This document shows, piece after piece, positions 24,877 through 36,900 of a DNA stretch of 64,000 nucleotides. The notes beneath the pieces are model-generated. The model ran no database searches. It worked only from the letters and a program-made list of their open reading frames with translations, and was not told the DNA's origin. Each line of letters starts with the position of its first letter. Position 1 is the first letter of the stretch. The stretch comes from Heliopora coerulea (lineage: Eukaryota > Cnidaria > Anthozoa > Scleralcyonacea > Helioporidae): positions 496,001-560,000 of the forward strand of contig JASJOG010000116.1 in NCBI GenBank assembly GCA_030142905.1, in the 5' to 3' direction. The translations under genes were made by a program, and so were the position numbers.

Positions 24877-26674
24877 TTAGGCAGATTTTCCGCAATGGCT
24901 GCAGAACCTGTCTGTAGATAGAATCCAATTGGCGCAGCGGCCACACTGTCTGGACTCATGCATGTTTGGAGGATGAAGGGCACTCCTCCCTACATGACGA
25001 CGCATGTAGGGATGAAATGGCAAGCCCACGTGATGACGCCGGGAGACCACGTAGGGTGGGAAAATGGAGCGAGTTGCGAAGCTACCAGGAACCAAAGGAG
25101 GTAAAGTGGACGGAGGTAAGCTTGGTGGTATCACGGGGGTTGATAAAGGTACTATTTTCGTAGAAACTGGTGAGAACGCCGACCTTCTGGCATCCTTCGG
25201 GCTCTCTTCAGAATCAATCAGCACGGATGGAGGACTGGATTCTTCGGGACTTATGGGAGGGGTGGGAAATCTCAACATTCCGTTTTCCAACATCAAGGAC
25301 TCGGTTGCCCGGACCAGATCGTTGTCGTAGGCTTTTAGAATCATCTCCAAGATGGAGGGATTGTGCTGAGGAAATATCCGTCGCAGCACTTCAACTGAGG
25401 AACCTGAAATTTTCTCGTGACGTTTCTCCGAACAGTCCACGTCATTATCGGAAGCCGGCCTCTCCTGTTCTTTGTCACCATGTCCGGCTCTCTGAAAGCC
25501 TGGGTTGTCGTCTTCTTGATCTGAAATTTCGGTGGTATTAAGGTAGATTTTGACAGAGTGTTTCTGTTGAAATTCTCCGTCATCTGTCGAACTTCCCTCG
25601 GAAACGGCTCGGCAAGTAGTCCCAGGTTCTTCTTTCACCATTGGTCTTCGTTTGCTGTAACTGCCCACTTTACTTAAATCTAGAAAGAGGGAATTCGATC
25701 TAAGTAATTTCAACCATTCTCAAAGTAAAAGACGTTGGGAAACAAAACTGCGTTTTATGTAGATGGAGTAATTATTTTTTAATAACAACTACGTAAATTT
25801 AAAAACAAAAAATTTAACCAAGGCATTAGCCTTTTAGCAACTGAACTACGTCATGTGATCAACATAATTTGGCTCAAAATTTCCAAACACAACATTCAGT
25901 TACGGCCACTCCTGCATTGTATACACAGATCAATCATCTCAAGCGTCTGCATCCGACCTTCAGCAACATGAGCAATGTCATAAGGTTGCCGAAATTTGAA
26001 TTTCAATAGAACCCTCCTGGGAAAAAGAACATACAAGAAAGTCGGTATCCCAAACAATTCGTAAACTCCCTGGGAGAGAGTTGAAGATGTCAACAAAGTT
26101 GAAGTTTAACACTCTGAACCTTTACCCCTTAAGATTTATCTGAAACACCACAAAATCTTGAAAAATTTAAAGTAGGTTTACAGGAAACCACCGAAAAACC
26201 ATCCTAACATTACATAAAAAGTGAAGTGAAATGTTCTAATTAGAGAAGATAAATGTTCCACATTCCTGTACCTTGTTCACTGCCGTTAAGTGAAATCTCG
26301 TCTGGGTCTTCTTCGGGAAATTTGGTGCAGGTCAAGTCGTCGTCTCTCTGATAACGTGCTCGCAAATTCTCCTCCTGAGTTTGTTGTCTTCTCAAAGCCA
26401 CTTGCGCCGCCATAACTCTCTGTCGTTCCGCGATCAAGGTACACTGAGCACATGTACAATCACGCCATTGGCAGTATCGCTTGTGGCCTTTTAACCAAGA
26501 CACTACACCATGGTTTCGACACCGAGCACATTTGGGGGCCCTGGGAGGTTTCCTGTCCGACAAACAAGAACTGACCATAAAGTGTGGTTCTGACAAACGT
26601 TTAGTGCCCGTCTCCATTGGAAAAGGCCGCCCAACACTGGATACAGAAACAAGCGGAGCGTTTATAACTATCAA
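24877..26674 (-). CDS. DMRT: Doublesex/Mab-3-related transcription factor with DMA domain
   Basis: This is a DNA-binding regulator of the DMRTA-like group, whose members act in sex and neural development. Two exons, 26272-26674 and 24877-25679, join in phase (1,206 nt, 401 aa). The DM zinc module spans about residues 44-98 ([20 protein letters not shown], then RYCQW and [20 protein letters not shown]) and is nearly identical to vertebrate DM domains. A DMA domain follows at about 228-264 ([20 protein letters not shown], then [17 protein letters not shown]). The middle is Pro/Ser-rich. The last 22 residues hold Cys380-x2-Cys383-x10-Cys394-x2-Cys397, a zinc-ribbon-like tail that I do not know from vertebrate DMRT proteins. 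The start is the first in-frame ATG. A further 5' non-coding exon is possible. Nothing overlaps it. Confidence 0.92.
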
Positions 26675-29600
26675 GTTGTCAACTGCTTTATTCCAATATG
26701 TTGAATGCTAAGTAACCGCTTGACGTTTTTCTATTGTAGTTCAGCACGTCACTTTGTGTGCCCTTGTGTCATTAATCGGCTGCAATTTGTGCGCGGTTTT
26801 TGATTGGTCACCGAGGGCTTGCACCCAACATACCTCAGTCAACATTTGGGACAAGAACATGGACAAACAAACAAAAACACATCCAAATTATGAGATAACA
26901 GATTAACATCAGCATCGAAAAGAAACTCGCTAAAATATGAGAACTAGAACAGCCGCTTGTTCCGTAGGTCGCAACATATAGATAGTGCGACATAATTTGT
27001 CTGATAAACGCACGTCCACTACGTTGGCGAGACAAAACAGACACCTATTTTGTTTTTCTAATCGCGATATTTGTGACGTGTTTCCTTGGGTGAATTAGTT
27101 ACAGAGTTACACTGTTCGTCCGAATGCTGTTTAGACATTCTTACCACTCTCCGAGGGATTTAATTAAGGCGTAAAAATATTCATCAATCTTCGAACAAAC
27201 ATCATTTTGATGGCGCCAAAATGCACTTCCTACTATGATTGTTATTTAGTAGTTTGTTTTATTATAGTGGGATTTACTAAGCTTGTCGGGCCGCTTTAGG
27301 GCGCTCTGTTAACTGCACGTCGCGTCAGCAAAGGGATTAAAGCTCACGCTAGAGGATTTTAAAAGGTTTAACTTCAAGATTCAAGTGTTACCATCAAATG
27401 GTATGTAATGTAAACATTATTTAGACACTGGTAGCCGTTTCCGGACAGCAAGTGACTAAAATCTCCGTAGCACGCACGCAATGCGAAGGCTTAGTGACTT
27501 TATAGCTGGCGTTGCCCAACGTGAGAAGCTTTGAGTGAAATTTGAACGAAGAAGGAACGTTGTCGCTGTTTTATCGCTGTTAAGTTTACTTAGTTTAAAC
27601 AAACTTTCTTAAACGCAAGGTACATAGTTTAATGCAACAATCTCAGTAGTGCGTATGTTTATAAAGGATGTTTTCTTTTTTTTTTCTTTAAAACTGTCGA
27701 AACTCGTCACTGATGAAAAAGATAAATAGCAGCCGTAACTTATTGAAGTTTCTCCCACGAGGAGCTCTGAGTAGTGCTAGATAAGGATCTTTTAAATTTA
27801 GAGAAAAAGATTTACAAGGGAAATTGGAAATAAGACACCGAGTATTTCCATGACTGGAATTAAACCCGGAGAAGGATCACGAAATTCACGAACACGCTTC
27901 AACGCCAAAGCTCGCAAAAAACAACATGAATTGAAAAGAAGAGAAAAGATTTGGAGCAATAAACCGTTTTTCTCCTAAAAGCAAAAAAGCGATGACTTAT
28001 TCCGACATACAATGAAACACTGGAAAAAAAAAATACAGAATGAAGTACTATTACGGCAAAATCAAATTAGAAATCATGGAAGTTTTATCAGAGATCATCT
28101 CTTCAAGTTTCTAAGGCTGGGTAAATATTAAGCTACACCTCATTACGGTGAGAGACGACTGAGGCCAAATTAACTTCAGTTTAGCCTCAAAGCAAAACAC
28201 GAATGGGTAATTTGCATGATGGTGTCATGTGAGCATACAACAGATTCTTCCGCCAATACTCTGTTTCACCAAAATTTTTATTATTTTTCCAAAACTAGAG
28301 ACAACTGAGAAGTTACCTTGAGACAAGTCTACAGTCCAAGCATCCTATAAATGGTAGTTACAGTTTGACATCATGCTAACTGCCTCTGGCAAAGTTTGTC
28401 TGTTGATGTCCAACCGGTAATTGTCGAGCTTTCCCTTTTTTTTTTTCAGAAGTTGGTGCAGAACGTCTAGCAAACGTTTGAAGCCAGATATCACCAGCGC
28501 CGAGTTACTTGTGTTCGTCGCAATTTAATTGCAAGGCATGAGAACTCAGGGGCGTAAGGATCTCCCTAAACTTCCTTAAAGTTCCCCTGAACATTCAAGC
28601 TAACACCAGCATTTCCCTACCCTAAAGTATTTTTTCCAAGGACGCTTCAAGCTCTTCAATGATCAACTGGAACTACGATTAACTGAGAATGAACAAGTAG
28701 TAAGTGTCCTAAGATAAGTTCCCAATTAAGTGTTTTGTCTTCGTTTTTCGACTGTTGGTCAGCCTCTGATGGAACATTAGTAATAGTTATGCACTCCTCA
28801 CTCCATTTGTCCAGTTACACTGTTTAGTGTCAGTGGCATTCGGTAGCACTCATTTCACAGCTATTGAAAAGAGTGATAAACATCTTTATAATAAAGGAAG
28901 GGCGAAAAAGACATGTGCTTAGGGTTCTGAAATAAACTTGAGAGGATGTTTATTAAATTTTGGCACGTGAAAGGTGAATATTCTGTCGACACCGGGATAA
29001 ATCACTCAACGCAGCGGTAATATAGTTATGAAAGAAATTCAGTAAGAACGTAGCCTCAAAAGATACAATCACAAAGTGGTGATGACAAAATCAGCCACGT
29101 GGATGACAAAAAAAGGAATGGCAAACTAAAACATTTGTTATCACTCCGCCAGATCGATTGAAGTTCCCTGTTGAATCAAACGTCAGTTGTTAATCAGCAC
29201 GGCAAGAAACCACAACCATGCAAGTATTTTAGAAGTCACAGGCACATACTAAAGTAGTCATTGATGAAGATGATGTAAGTAAAGAGCCAAGGTTAAGGGT
29301 TCAACAATACCTTCATGAGTACGCCAAAATTATACGAACAAACAGAACAGGGATCCACTCAAACAAAAGCCCAACGTTGGGTAGAGTGAATCACAAAGAG
29401 ATAATTATTGTCGTTTTCAAAACAGCTCTTAAATAATACATAAACCTTATCAGCCATTTGAGCGTGTGAAATTGTGCCGCTGTTTGTCTCACGTGTCAAA
29501 CCCAGACCCAACCGTTAAAAATTGTTTCAATTCAGTTCATTTCAAAATACTGCAAGAATACGATCCAGTGCAGTTGAAATCGGGAGTCAAAACGCTACCA

Positions 29601-30979
29601 AACGTCTTCCAAACATTTCATCAAGCAAAATATGTTGACGAACGCGATGAAACAAGGTACGAAAATCAGTGAAGGTCAAGACTGCGATCACTTTCTGTCT
29701 GCATCAAGGACGTAAATCCTGGGGGGATCGGGGGACATATCCCCCCCACTTTTTGGACAGAGGGGGATACATATATAATTATCCCCCCCACTTTTTGCAA
29801 AGTTCATGACAACTGAAGCCTAATTTCTGTTCCCTCGGTGCTTATGGTTCCATGTTTACCTTTACGATTTTCCGATATAACCTTTTTAAGCCCCAATTTT
29901 TACCTAGGTATTGTTGGTTCGAATACCTGACAAATTATGAAAATTCGCCAAGTTATTTTACAGCCAGATCGTTCTTCTTTGGACACCATTTGTAAACAAT
30001 CAGAAATACTTTGTTTAGTCATACTATAACGTCTTTGTTGCTGTTTGGCGGAAATGCATGGCTTCGTTTCGAAGGTATGAATGTTGTTCCAAAGTAACAA
30101 TGCCGGAAAATGCATTTCATAAACATTAGATTTAAAAAAAAAAACTTTCAGAGGGAATGCCTCCACATTGCTTGGCCGGCTCCGTCCCCCCCACTTTTAG
30201 GAAGCGATTGTCGCCCTTGGTCTGCATCCAGAATCAGTCACAAAGATTTGTAATCGTGTTAAAAACTAAATTTCGTTAAAAAAAATTAAAAAAAAATAAA
30301 ATATAGGTGTTCGTTGGACGTCCTTCAACCTCAAACTAACCTCAGAAAAACAATGTCTGAAACCATTACATTAAAAGTATTTTCAGTATTTTGCATATTT
30401 CCAACGGGTTCCCTTACTCTTTCGGCGCAGGACGCAGACCCGAAATAATTTCAATGCGAAAAATGGCCTCCTGTAAAATACTCTGTGTGTGCCCCTACAA
30501 ATTGTCAAATAATACTAACCGGGAACCCAAGAGTTGCACTTTTCGCACCTGGTCCAGGTCGGGTTTTTAAATATAAGATTTTGAGTCTGATAATCGAAAA
30601 CTTCCCTCATCAAATGTAAATTTCAATTTATTTGAGCGACATTCAGTAGGGCAACAGGTCATATGACCGTTAAGATTTGTCACTTGCATAAAATGTCTGT
30701 GTGGTGTGCCAGGCACATGTCTGGGCGCCAAAACGGTCCAGACAAACATGCTCAAAAATCCAATCCTACTGACTACATTTACAAGGCCTGAAAGGCTATT
30801 TTCTAAGATCTGGTATTCATGTACAAGTCACTGGCTAACCAAAGCAGGAATGTAGATGCACAACCTGATGTTCAGTTTTCCTGTTTTAAATAACTGTCAC
30901 TGTCTTCAATCAGACGATAAATCCATTACTAAAACGCACACAAACCTTTTCGTGTTCAGATTTAAAAAGGTGAAAAGTA
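26675..30979. other. 4.3 kb non-coding region upstream of DMRT
   Basis: The region lies between the DMRT 5' end and the AAR2 stop. Both strands hold only short, unrelated open frames. It is the natural place for DMRT regulatory DNA. An ATTGG (inverted CCAAT) element occurs near 26800 ('tgattggtcacc'). A repeat-like block is listed separately at 29700-30215. Confidence 0.5.
29700..30215. repeat. Repeat-like block with C-tract termini
   Basis: The block begins near 'ggggggatcgggggacatat' and 'cccccccactttttgg', repeats 'ccccccactttttg' about 45 bp later, and ends near 30180 with 'gtcccccccacttttagg'. The shared C-tract plus 'actttt' at both ends suggests a mobile element or fold-back repeat; no ORF was recognised. 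Confidence 0.35.
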
Positions 30980-33900
30980 TCACATTTCCACCACAACCGG
31001 TGCGTCATCCTCAGGCTCTTCATCAAAGTCCCAGTGAAACCGTTTGGTTAGGTACCCCTTAAACTTGTGCGATTTGCGTTTAAGTTTCGAAGGCGCAGCT
31101 GAATCTTGGACAGTCACGAAGAACCTCTGTATTGTAAATGAAAGTAAAACGAAACATTAGAGCTTCGTCTCAGTTTTAATCGTTTATTTGTACTGCATAT
31201 GGCGATGGAGTGTTGAAGTGTTGGGACAAAGCGACTGTAGCAAACGATGCATAAAGTGAGTTGACCAAGGTGACGGTGGTCATCTGTCATATTGTTTACA
31301 AAAATTTTGTTGACTCCTGTCTGTTTCAAACGCCGCTCCACTTTTGTGACAATCTTGATGATAGTTTGTACAGTGAGAAGACAGACGATCCAGACAGAGA
31401 GCGAGGGTAATTGAGCGTCTCTGCTGTGCATTATCAATGGCAGAAAAGAATTCCACAGCTATCGCGGAATTTAGATTTCCTTTAATATTTCAATGGACAA
31501 TAATTTTTGCATTAGGTTCGGAGCCTGAGATGCGTGGACCTTGAATCAAAAATGAGGTTCGTTCCAGCGCATCATCAAAGAACTGGCTTACTGGTCTCGT
31601 GGTCTGTTGACACGAGCCAGGCTAACTCATGACACGAAAATCTTTCCACGGTCGTATACGATAATTTAGATTAAACTTTAGGTTTTCTCACCAGCAAACG
31701 AAACTCCTGATCTTCAGTTTTATTTTGTTTGTAGTTTAAAGCCATGGTAAGTTGTTGATCAAATGACCCAGCCTACCTCAAGTCAAACTTAATGCCTCCA
31801 TTACATCACAGTCATCACATCAAATAAAACGTAGTTAAAAAAACGGGTCAAAGACTGCCTCATCACCGTATTTTAGTCTGGTGTTAGCTTCAAGTCATGT
31901 GAGGAGCGGCGTAAGAATCAAAGTAATTCCACTGTCACATTATTCAACAACGTCTGTCCATTTGATGGTTTTGCCGAACCTGACTCAGATGCGGCTCCTC
32001 TGTCTTGCTAGATTTATGCATTATCAAACAACAATGAAGCGTCATTTGAAGAAGACCCTAGAGAACACATCACACGACTTCCCAAACTTCAAGCTAGCCG
32101 AACACCTCTCGCATATCAGGTGGGTCTGCGCGCAAATATTACAAGTTTGTCAATGACCTAAACCTAACGAAGTCTTCAAGTTTGTTCACATCAGGCTGGT
32201 CACATCAACGAAACCGCTCGTCTTTTTCAAACCAGACCTTAACCTTTAGTCCAACTTACATGCAAGTTCTCAACCAAGAAATTATTCTTTGACACGATGT
32301 CCACAAAAAAATCTTCTGGTGTTTCCAACAGTTGGAAGTGCATGACACCTTAAAAAATGAAATCGTCAAATAATTATCCCTCTTGTGATGTTTTACTGTG
32401 GACATTCCTTGTCAGGTGAGGAGTCGGAAACTTGTAGCTTAGCATTCCACTGACGTATAGCTAAAAGAAGGAAGTTTGCCTCCCGAATTTGTTTTTGTCC
32501 AAGATTAAAACTACCGTTAGCATTGCACGACTGAAATTTGACATTGAAACAATTGATAGCTTTCTACGTTCAGACGTTAACATTCTAAGCAAACGACGAG
32601 TTGATGAAAGCTAGCAAAGGTGCTACCTTGCTGTATAATGCTTCCATAATAGCTCTTTTAGCTCCTTCAGCTATACTGGTAATGCATTAACCAAAGTAAA
32701 CCAAATGTCACGATGGTTACAATAAAAGAACAACCATATGAAGTCACGAGGTAAACACTTGACAACCCTGGTGTCGATGGCGAAGATAAACTGAGCGCAA
32801 AGCTCGAGATTTTAACTTAAAAAACTATAACTTGGCTTGAAACATTTTCATGTGGTACCAATTTAATTACCTGGATTTTCACTTTCAAAAAAAATATCCC
32901 GGCATCCTACGCAGATGCGAAAGTGGACACGAGGGCCCAATCCAACTATATGAAGTAGACAGTCTTTTTGTAAGAGTAATAATACGGAAAAAATGATTTT
33001 AATGATAGTTTGCCAACAGTGAAGTTTCTTTGCCACTCTTGGCGAACGCTTCAAACTTTCAAATACTTCAAACAAAGATGCATAAATTAAATTCGGACAT
33101 AATAACATAATTGATGGAATCGACTTATGAATTGAACTCTGCCCTTAATTCCTTGAATGTTTGCACGGTAAAAGTTGTAATAATGTTTAATAAGTGACAA
33201 TCTAAGCAAGCCCCACGTAAATTACTGCTCGCTGAACGTCCTACCTCTCGACTGAAGCCTTCCTAAGAGCGGACACTAAAAGCTAGTTGGCTCCCGTATA
33301 TAAACAAATCAAACTGTTGTCATGTTTTGAAAGCTATTTGTTGAGCAATGATCACTCGTGACTTTAATGGTTTCCTCGAGGGTGAGATACCCCGCCAACT
33401 TGTCTAGGGAAGATTTTGAATATGCTAATAATTAGAATTTACGTTTTAACTTCTTTATGACCCCCCATGTAAATCTGTTTATTTTTCAGAGATAGGAAGA
33501 AGAATTTAACTCCTAAAACGTCAATACAAACACCATTATCCCATGGGCAGCTTGTCCAACCTTTGCCTAACAGCTCCACAGGAGTTAGCAATTAAAAAGG
33601 ACGTTTTTCTTGGAACTGGGTCACAGAAGAATTTTGGAGAGAACTGCTGGCATACTTGCTGCCAAAACTCTTTCCTACCAAATTTTAGATAAATTCAGAG
33701 ACTTACTGCTGAGGCAGCAGTCAGGAAGCAACGTCTCGTAATGAAAATTATTACCAAGCAGATAATTTTATAAGAGAGGCATAACGAGCAAATTAGGAGA
33801 ATTCTTTAATACAGCTAATGTGTCGTCACTTCACAAGTAATTCCATGACAAAACGCAGGGTGTATAAAAGAATTTTTATTTCTACTCACGAATCCTAATG

Positions 33901-36900
33901 CGCTCAGTCATAGCTGTCTAAATCTTATCTGCCAGGCAATAATTTTTATTACGAGAATTCAGGGAAGTCTTATCCTGTGATATTTGAACTCAGACGATCT
34001 CAACCATGCCACCCTCTGTTCCAGAATTTCAAATGGAACGACAGACATCAAAGCTAAGGAGGTCTTTCATAATTGCAACTTGACATTCAATTCACTATCA
34101 GCATTAATGGCGTAGCGATAAAGCAAACAATTTTCAAGACGCATACACCTTCAACCAGATGTCGACAACTTGAGAGTCCAGTGGTCCAATTAGTGGTTCG
34201 TACTTGACGCTGTGGCAGCCATTTTGTTGGACCTTCAACAAAAGTCTCATTAACTCTTTTCCGGCGGGATAAGACTTGTATTATTTTAATCTGGCCAGCG
34301 TCAGGCCATTTTACTCTTCAAGAGGAGAGCTCTTACTGGGAAAGAGTTAACAGGCCCTCGTAAATGGAGCCAGTAGAGTGAATGAATTTGTTGTCTCTTC
34401 TGGATCTTAAACGATTGGTTGAAAACGAAGTGTTAAGGCTGGTTCACAGACTCACACCAAATGATTTCTCAACGGATCCGACTTCTCTTCGTCTTGAAAA
34501 TCAGATCGTATGGATGTCTTTTTAGTCTTTTTAAGCCATATCAACAAGGTACGTTTGTAGCAAAAGACTGTTCACCTGAGGTATGCAACAATCTCATAAT
34601 GGCACAACGCCTGTTCACTATTCCCTCGAGAATAATAAAGAACTATTGCTGGGATTGGATCAAAAAATTCAACAGCGAGGTTGGTAAAGAGAGATAGAGT
34701 GGCCACGCTCCTGGAATTTGTGTTCATGTCTAAAACACCTACTACCACCATCCCCTGGTGGGCATCGACTACCGAGTCCAACAAACGGTACTATTGAGAA
34801 GCGGTCTACCAGCTAGCGGGACAGAAATAACATCTTGCTGTCCCGGAATGCAGGTTTAATGAGACGAAAGTCGAAATTTAAAAAAAAAACTTCCTTTCTT
34901 ATTTGCCCAGGGTTTTACAAACCACTTTTCCTCCATGCCCCATTGTCCGTGCTGGTAATTTTTCGCCTTCCATTTGTTATCTCATGTCTAGTGTACTGTA
35001 ATAGCGTAGTGAAATAACCATTATCAGTTGAATCCCATATTAAATATTTTCCCTTACGCACAGTTTGTTTTTATCTTACCAACCTATGAAGGCTTCAAAC
35101 AGATCAGGATGCTTGTCAACAGCGTCAGTACAAGAACATAGCAAATGCGTCAAGATCTTCCACTGCTCAAATGCGTCGTAAACTAAAAGCAAATCGAAAT
35201 TGAATTAAATGCGAACAGGCATCATTACGTAGATAGACAACGGAAAGTGCTGTAATATTTGTTCACAATGAAATTTCAGTCCTAACACCATTTTTTGGGC
35301 TATAAGTGTAGACTGTACGACGGTCAAGCACTAAGACATCTCACGTAATTTCAGCTTGGAAGGCACTGGGTAAGAGGCTGTTGACAAACCTTGAATATTG
35401 AGGCCAGCTATAACAGGAAGGCTAACTCAAGCCAATCACTACACCAAAGAATGACACCAAAGAATGACGCCAAAGTAGGTCATTTTGTTTTGTTCTTGAC
35501 CATATCCTTCGGCATAACGGAAACTTGTCACCTTTTTTCAGCTAAATTACATCGACGAAGCAGCAGGAAACACAATCTGGCGTTTCGTGGCTGCGCAACT
35601 GTGTTGCCTGATACCCGTTGACAAAAAAAAGGCCAAATTGACCACAATAAAGGTCGAAATCGCTTCAACCCTTTCCTGTCCAAGACAGCTTCACTTGACG
35701 AACAAAATCGTTTGGCGTTAGCCAGAGTAAAATTAAAAAGTCGGGTACAGACTGGAAAAGGATTTTTTAACGTCGCTATGTTATGAGGATCCACCAAATA
35801 TTTGTATACGACCTACTGTCTCTTAAAGTAAATGGTTTGAATCCGAGAGAATCGGTACGAATCTGATATAAGAATCTGAAATTTCTGAAAAGTTGTTGAG
35901 CGTTCCTTGAAGTTGTGCGACTGTGATGGGTTGAGTACTCACGACTTTGCTCACCAGCCTCGCTTCCGTGTCGGAACTGAGCGGGGCTCGCACCACGGGT
36001 GCCAAAAGGTAAACGTGCATGATGGTGTGTGCTTATACTTGTACTGCTGGGAGAAAGGACCAAGACTTACGTCCTCGATGACCGCGCAGAAGACTGAAAC
36101 TGAAGTTTATAAGATAACCGATGACCGAGCAGGAGACAAAAACCGAGATCCAAGACGACCGAGTAGGAGACAGAAACCGAGGTCCACTTGGCTTCACTTT
36201 TTGATTGGCAGATTGGTAGTTAGGCTTCCAAGAATTATGGCTTCAGTGACCTTCAATACATTGAATGCCGAATTTTCACCACAGTTCTCAATGGCATAAC
36301 TTCCACCTCAAAACCCCGTCAGAAATACCGGCTCTTCTTGACCAAAATTCATGGTTTTTCAAAACGGAAAAAAGTCTTTCTATTTTCTCTTCAGCAGTTG
36401 AATGGCAAATCTTTGACATTCTGATCCCGGGCGGAAAAAGCGTAACTAATGTAGAAGTAAGAACTCTCAACTGAAACCTTTTCTGGTAAGGCTCAGGCTC
36501 CTCTCCTGGGGTGGAAGAAAGTGGAAACTTACCTCGATATTTAAGACAATGAATAAGTTTTGAGTTCTCATAACTATGTCACTTCTGCTTTTCGAATACA
36601 GACACTCGCCATTTTAAGACAAGAGGAAGAAAAAGACATTTTTTGTTTTAGATATCTTGTAATTAGGTCACAAGCTGCCAGTTTTTTCCTAACTAACTAC
36701 AAAGTTGGTAATAGGTATACCTTCCAAGTAACTGAAGAGAAAATATTGCCTTATCAATAAAAACATAGAGCTGTAAGACTCTTTGGTCTTCGAGTTTATG
36801 TTTTGGAAGTGAGAGCTTGGATATATCTTAAGATAGATGAACGATCGTCAAGCTCTGTACCCAGAAAAACGATTTCTGAGCCCCAGACCGGGGATCGAAC

